Shown here piece by piece: positions 60,488 through 64,000 of a DNA stretch of 64,000 bases (positions are counted from its first letter, which is position 1; every line of letters starts with the position of its first letter). The stretch spans positions 36,001-100,000 of the forward strand of contig CACAAX010000003.1 in the NCBI GenBank assembly GCA_902530595.1. The letters are read 5' to 3'. The DNA comes from an uncultured Alphaproteobacteria bacterium. GTDB taxonomy: Bacteria; Pseudomonadota; Alphaproteobacteria; Rhodobacterales; Rhodobacteraceae. The position numbers and the translations under genes are program-made. Under the pieces are notes generated by a model that was given only the letters and a program-made list of their open reading frames with translations, was not told the DNA's origin and did not search any database.

Positions 60488-61315
60488 ATGAAGCCATATA
60501 AACTTTCACTACCTCTAAAGCAAACAAATTGCGTGCTATTCAACTCACCTCATAGTGGAAGTGTTTACACTGATAAATTTATGCAGCTGACTGATTTATC
60601 ATTACATATTTTAAGATCATCGGAGGATCTGTTTGTAGATCAGCTTTTTTCTCCTGTAGTTGGCTTGGGGTCACTAATGCTTTCAGCAAAATTTCCAAGG
60701 TCTTTTATTGATCTAAATAGAGATTGTGAAGAGTTGGATCCATTATTAATCGAAGATCTTACAGCATATAAAGATACACTAAAAGTATCGGCAGGTCTGG
60801 GAGTTATACCACGAGTTGTTGCGGACCAAACGCCGATTTACAAGCATAGACTTTCAATTGACGATGCTACTGAAAGACTTCGAGGTTTTTACTTCCCATA
60901 TCATGACAAGCTAAAATCATTAATAAAACAAACAGAGACATCCTTTAATAAAGTTATACTTTTAGATTGTCACTCAATGCCTCTAAGCTCTGTCAATTTA
61001 GCAAGAAAAAAAGAACCAGTGGAGGTTGTCCTAGGCGATTGTTTTGGTCGCTCCTGTGAACACGAAATTGTAGTTGAGTTGAAAAATTTATTAACAGAAG
61101 TGGGATTTAAAGTCAGCTTAAACAATCCTTTCGCCGGCGGTTTTATCACTAAAAATTATGCAAGCCCGCCAAATAATATACACGTTGTGCAAATTGAGAT
61201 TTTGCGATCACTTTATAGTCATGAAAAACAGAAAATAAAAAACCGTGAATTTGCAAAAATCCAAAGAAGACTTATAGGTGTAATTGAGGAGTTTATTAAG
61301 CGTTTTGCGGATTAG
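60488..61315 (+). CDS. N-formylglutamate amidohydrolase-like protein
   Basis: 275 residues. Motifs of the FGase family: LFNSPHSGSVYTDKF, PRSFIDLNRDCEELDP, VILLDCHSMPLSS and FAGGFITKNYASPPNNIHVVQIEI. Members hydrolyse N-formylglutamate to formate and glutamate in histidine degradation, though some act on N-formylaspartate or other amides. No hut genes are near. It overlaps the pyrF stop by 4 bases. Confidence 0.85.
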   Translation: MKPYKLSLPLKQTNCVLFNSPHSGSVYTDKFMQLTDLSLHILRSSEDLFVDQLFSPVVGLGSLMLSAKFPRSFIDLNRDCEELDPLLIEDLTAYKDTLKVSAGLGVIPRVVADQTPIYKHRLSIDDATERLRGFYFPYHDKLKSLIKQTETSFNKVILLDCHSMPLSSVNLARKKEPVEVVLGDCFGRSCEHEIVVELKNLLTEVGFKVSLNNPFAGGFITKNYASPPNNIHVVQIEILRSLYSHEKQKIKNREFAKIQRRLIGVIEEFIKRFAD

Positions 61316-62007
61316 TTATTCAAAATCTGTGTTTTTATTGCTTCATAAGCAGAAAGGGGATCCTTCGCTTGGTAGATAGGTCTTCCAATAACAAGATATG
61401 AAGCTCCCATTTTAAAGGCGTCATTAGGTGTTGCGACTCGTTTCTGATCATCGACGGCGGAATTTGCTGGCCTTATACCTGGGGTAACAATAATCTTTTT
61501 AATACAAAGTGGGTTTTCCCTTAATATTGATAATTCCTTAGGTGAAGCAATTATACCGTCTGCTCCTGCTAAGATTGCTTTTTCAGCTCTACTACAAACT
61601 AAAGCATCAATTTCTCCAGGTATGATTAAATTTTGATCTAAATCCTTCCTGTTTAGACTTGTAAGAAATGTAACCGCTAGTATTTTGGTAATACTCTTTC
61701 CTCGGCCTTCCACAGCCGCTTTGATAACTTGTGGGTCACCTTGAACTGTTAAAAAATCAAATTTGGCTTCACATAGCCCACTTACTGCATTTTTTATAGT
61801 ATTTGAGATATCGAACAATTTTAAATCCAAAAAAACATGAAGGCCTCGTTTCTTTAACTCAGAAGCAAGCTCTAGCCCGCCCCTACCAATCAAACCTAAC
61901 CCAATTTTGAAAAAATTTGCGTATCCATCTAAGCTTTCAACAAGTGCCAATGCCTTATCGCAACTCTCGAAGTCTAAAGCTACAATTATTTTATCTTTGT
62001 TACTCAT
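61312..62007 (-). CDS. pyrF: Orotidine 5'-phosphate decarboxylase
   Basis: 231 residues from ATG at 62007 with AGGA just upstream; the longer frame to 62088 has no support. Motifs: KIIVALDFESCDKAL, FKIGLGLIGRGGLEL, and VFLDLKLFDISNTI, where the Lys/Asp of the DxKxxD set reads DLKLFDI. At the C-terminal end is IIVTPGIRPANSAVDDQKRVATPNDAFKMGASYLVIGRPIYQA, the phosphate site. It makes UMP. Divergent with clpB. Confidence 0.93.
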   Translation of the reverse strand: MSNKDKIIVALDFESCDKALALVESLDGYANFFKIGLGLIGRGGLELASELKKRGLHVFLDLKLFDISNTIKNAVSGLCEAKFDFLTVQGDPQVIKAAVEGRGKSITKILAVTFLTSLNRKDLDQNLIIPGEIDALVCSRAEKAILAGADGIIASPKELSILRENPLCIKKIIVTPGIRPANSAVDDQKRVATPNDAFKMGASYLVIGRPIYQAKDPLSAYEAIKTQILNN

Positions 62008-62088
62008 TCCTAGAAAAATATCAATCTTGCGGTTGTATATCAAGAATAAGACCACATCTATAAGTGGTACAGAAAGATTTTTAGTCAA

Positions 62089-64000
62089 ATGGATTTAGAA
62101 CAATACACGGATAAAGCAAAAGAAACAATGGTCGAGGCTATGGAAAGTGCTAGAGCACTAGACCATCAGACGATTACCACAGCTCATGTAATGAAGGCTA
62201 TTCTACTAAATAATAAAAAGAGATTTAGAAAGCTTATTGAACTAGTTGGTGGAAACTATTACTGGGTTATACAAGAGACTGACAAAATATTAATCTCCCT
62301 CCCCAGAGTTGAAGGATACAAGAATCTTTTTATAGATTCGGAACTGTCTGAATCAATAAAGAGTGCCGAGATTTATGCACAAAAGTTAGGTGACAAGTTT
62401 ATTGGTCTAGAGGCCTTATTTTTAGGTATCGTCATGGGTAAAAGTGAAATCTCTAAAAAACTAGTCAAAAAAATGAAAAATATTAATCAACTGGAAGAGT
62501 TGGTATTTGCAGAAAGAAGAGGGAATAAGATCGAAAGCCAGGGTCACCAAGAAGGTGATAATATTCTAGATGACTACACAGTAAATCTAACGAACAGAGC
62601 CTCTGAGGGGCGTATTGACCCTATTATTGGCAGAGATGAAGAGATCCGCAGGACTATTCAAGTTTTAAGTAGAAGAACCAAAAATAACCCAATTTTAATT
62701 GGTTTTCCCGGAGTTGGGAAAACTGCAATCGCTGAAGGGCTCGCGCTTCGAATAGTTAGAAAAGATGTTCCAGAAGTCTTATTGGACAAAAAGCTTCTTT
62801 CCCTTGATATGGGGTCTCTAGTAGCTGGTGCAAAATACAGAGGAGAATTTGAAGAGCGATTAAAGAGTGTCCTTCAAGCCATCGAGAGTAGTAAAGGAGA
62901 AATTATACTCTTTATCGATGAAGTTCATCTTCTTGTGGGGGCAGGCAAGTCAGAAGGCTCGATGGATGCTTCAAACCTTCTTAAGCCGGCATTAGCAAGA
63001 GGAAGTTTAAGGTGCATAGGTGCAACAACGCTGGATGAGCATAGAAAATATATAGAAAAGGATGCAGCATTAGCCAGAAGGTTTCAGCCCGTGATGATAA
63101 CCCCACCCAATACAAAAGAATGTTTATCTATATTAAGAGGGATAAAAGACAAATATGAAGTGCATCATGGCGTTTCAATAAGCGACAGCGCCTTGATAGC
63201 TGCAGTTAAAATGTCTGATCGTTATATCACTGATCGATTTTTGCCCGATAAAGCTATTGATTTAGTGGATGAGGCTGCCGCCAAGCTCAAAATGGAATTG
63301 GGTAGCAAGCCAATAGAGTTGGAGGATTTGGAGCGAGAGATTCTCCAAAAAGAAATTGAACGTGAGGCACTAAAAAAAGAGAATGATTTTGAGTCAAGGG
63401 CTAGACTTACAGAATTGATGAATGATTTAAAGATGCTTTCACAAAAATCGAATAAACTAAATGAACAGTGGAAAACGGAAATAGTAAATGTAAAGGATCT
63501 AAGCTCCAATAAAGAAATGCTTGAAAAATTTAAGTCAGAGCTAGAAGAATCTAAAAGAAATGGAGATCTCCAGCGCGCGGGAGAGTTGACTTACTCTGTA
63601 ATCCCTAAATTAGAAATGGAAATTAAGGAGGCAGAAAAACGATCCCTGAACGCAAAACAAATTAACCCCGAAAGAGTATCAGAGGATCACATAGCAAATG
63701 TTGTAGCAAAGTGGTCAGGTATACCCGTCGAAAAGCTCTTAGGAAGTGAGAAGTCCAAATTAATGGATATGGAAGAGTTGCTTTCACAAAGTGTTATTGG
63801 GCAAAAGGAACCAGTGGAAAGTGTTTCAAAAGCAATTAGGCGCGCTAAAGCAGGCTTGTCTGACTTAAAAAGGCCTCTTGCGTCTTTTTTATTTTTAGGA
63901 CCAACTGGTGTAGGAAAGACGGAATTAAGTAAAACGTTATCTGAATTTTTATTCCAGGACAGAGAGGCGATGACTAGGATAGATATGTCTGAGTATATGG
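62089..64000 (+). CDS. clpB: Chaperone ClpB (N-terminal 637 residues; cut by the window edge)
   Basis: Starts [40 protein letters not shown], the Clp N-terminal repeat. AAA1 Walker A is GFPGVGKT at about residues 204-211, followed by [17 protein letters not shown] and Walker [25 protein letters not shown] long coiled middle domain (about 400-525) separates ClpB from ClpA. The second Walker A ([14 protein letters not shown]) is near residue 603 and the frame is open to the window end. It disaggregates proteins with DnaK and is expected under RpoH control. The stop lies outside the window. Confidence 0.93.
   Translation, partial: MDLEQYTDKAKETMVEAMESARALDHQTITTAHVMKAILLNNKKRFRKLIELVGGNYYWVIQETDKILISLPRVEGYKNLFIDSELSESIKSAEIYAQKLGDKFIGLEALFLGIVMGKSEISKKLVKKMKNINQLEELVFAERRGNKIESQGHQEGDNILDDYTVNLTNRASEGRIDPIIGRDEEIRRTIQVLSRRTKNNPILIGFPGVGKTAIAEGLALRIVRKDVPEVLLDKKLLSLDMGSLVAGAKYRGEFEERLKSVLQAIESSKGEIILFIDEVHLLVGAGKSEGSMDASNLLKPALARGSLRCIGATTLDEHRKYIEKDAALARRFQPVMITPPNTKECLSILRGIKDKYEVHHGVSISDSALIAAVKMSDRYITDRFLPDKAIDLVDEAAAKLKMELGSKPIELEDLEREILQKEIEREALKKENDFESRARLTELMNDLKMLSQKSNKLNEQWKTEIVNVKDLSSNKEMLEKFKSELEESKRNGDLQRAGELTYSVIPKLEMEIKEAEKRSLNAKQINPERVSEDHIANVVAKWSGIPVEKLLGSEKSKLMDMEELLSQSVIGQKEPVESVSKAIRRAKAGLSDLKRPLASFLFLGPTGVGKTELSKTLSEFLFQDREAMTRIDMSEYM

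Noticed and set aside
62008..62088. 27-residue extension of PyrF
   Set aside because: The sequence before MSNKDKIIVALDF is not PyrF-like and would reach the clpB start; AGGA precedes the inner ATG.

Overview
The window is an AT-rich chromosomal segment of a heterotrophic, probably marine, alphaproteobacterium. The housekeeping block (lspA, mutL, rmuC, rpoH, rsfS-rlmH-gpmI, ctpA-rppH, the 41-residue form of rpmJ, pyrF, clpB) and the dense set of ABC importers for sugars, polyols and peptides both point that way. The sequence alone does not fix the genus.

Layout. 1-5 kb: a myo-inositol operon on the minus strand (binding protein, permease, ATPase, IolC fused to DUF2090, start of IolD). A divergent Gfo/Idh/MocA dehydrogenase follows at 5.1 kb. 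6.2-16.6 kb: a second minus-strand catabolic operon of unknown substrate. It has a second importer (two permeases, binding protein, double ATPase), a permease fused to an SMP-30-type beta-propeller, a second degenerate propeller, a CoA-transferase, a phytanoyl-CoA-dioxygenase-like enzyme and an IolG-like dehydrogenase. 16.8-19.2 kb: small hypothetical, membrane and lipoprotein genes. 19.2-21.9 kb: a 599-residue protein joining four CDGSH iron-sulfur motifs, a [2Fe-2S] ferredoxin, a class III nucleotide cyclase and a Rieske domain, translationally coupled to a methyltransferase. This is the most unusual gene in the window. 21.9-24.6 kb: a phosphotransferase and an M20 amidohydrolase. 25.2-32.2 kb: an amidase and a complete Dpp-type importer. 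32.3-33.6 kb: a small membrane protein and a double RidA-like protein.

33.5-42.9 kb: an accessory region ending at a tRNA-Ser(GCU) gene. It has a P4-type integrase, an AlpA-like regulator, two small-terminase-like proteins, a membrane cyclase and small cargo genes. Att-like repeat remnants separate the cargo into blocks, suggesting serial integration at the same tRNA. A rhomboid homologue here lacks the catalytic serine.

43-64 kb: core genes, listed above, with split coaC and coaB, moeB/thiF, a D-2-hydroxyacid dehydrogenase, an orphan OmpR-type regulator, an aminotransferase, a nucleoside hydrolase, lactate dehydrogenase, tRNA-Val(GAC), N-formylglutamate amidohydrolase, and clpB running off the right edge.

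Regulatory structure seen by eye: all three ABC operons carry a near-perfect hairpin just after the binding-protein gene. The rpoH Shine-Dalgarno lies inside a short hairpin. RsfS appears to start at CTG. All functional calls come from reading motifs and context; no database search was possible.
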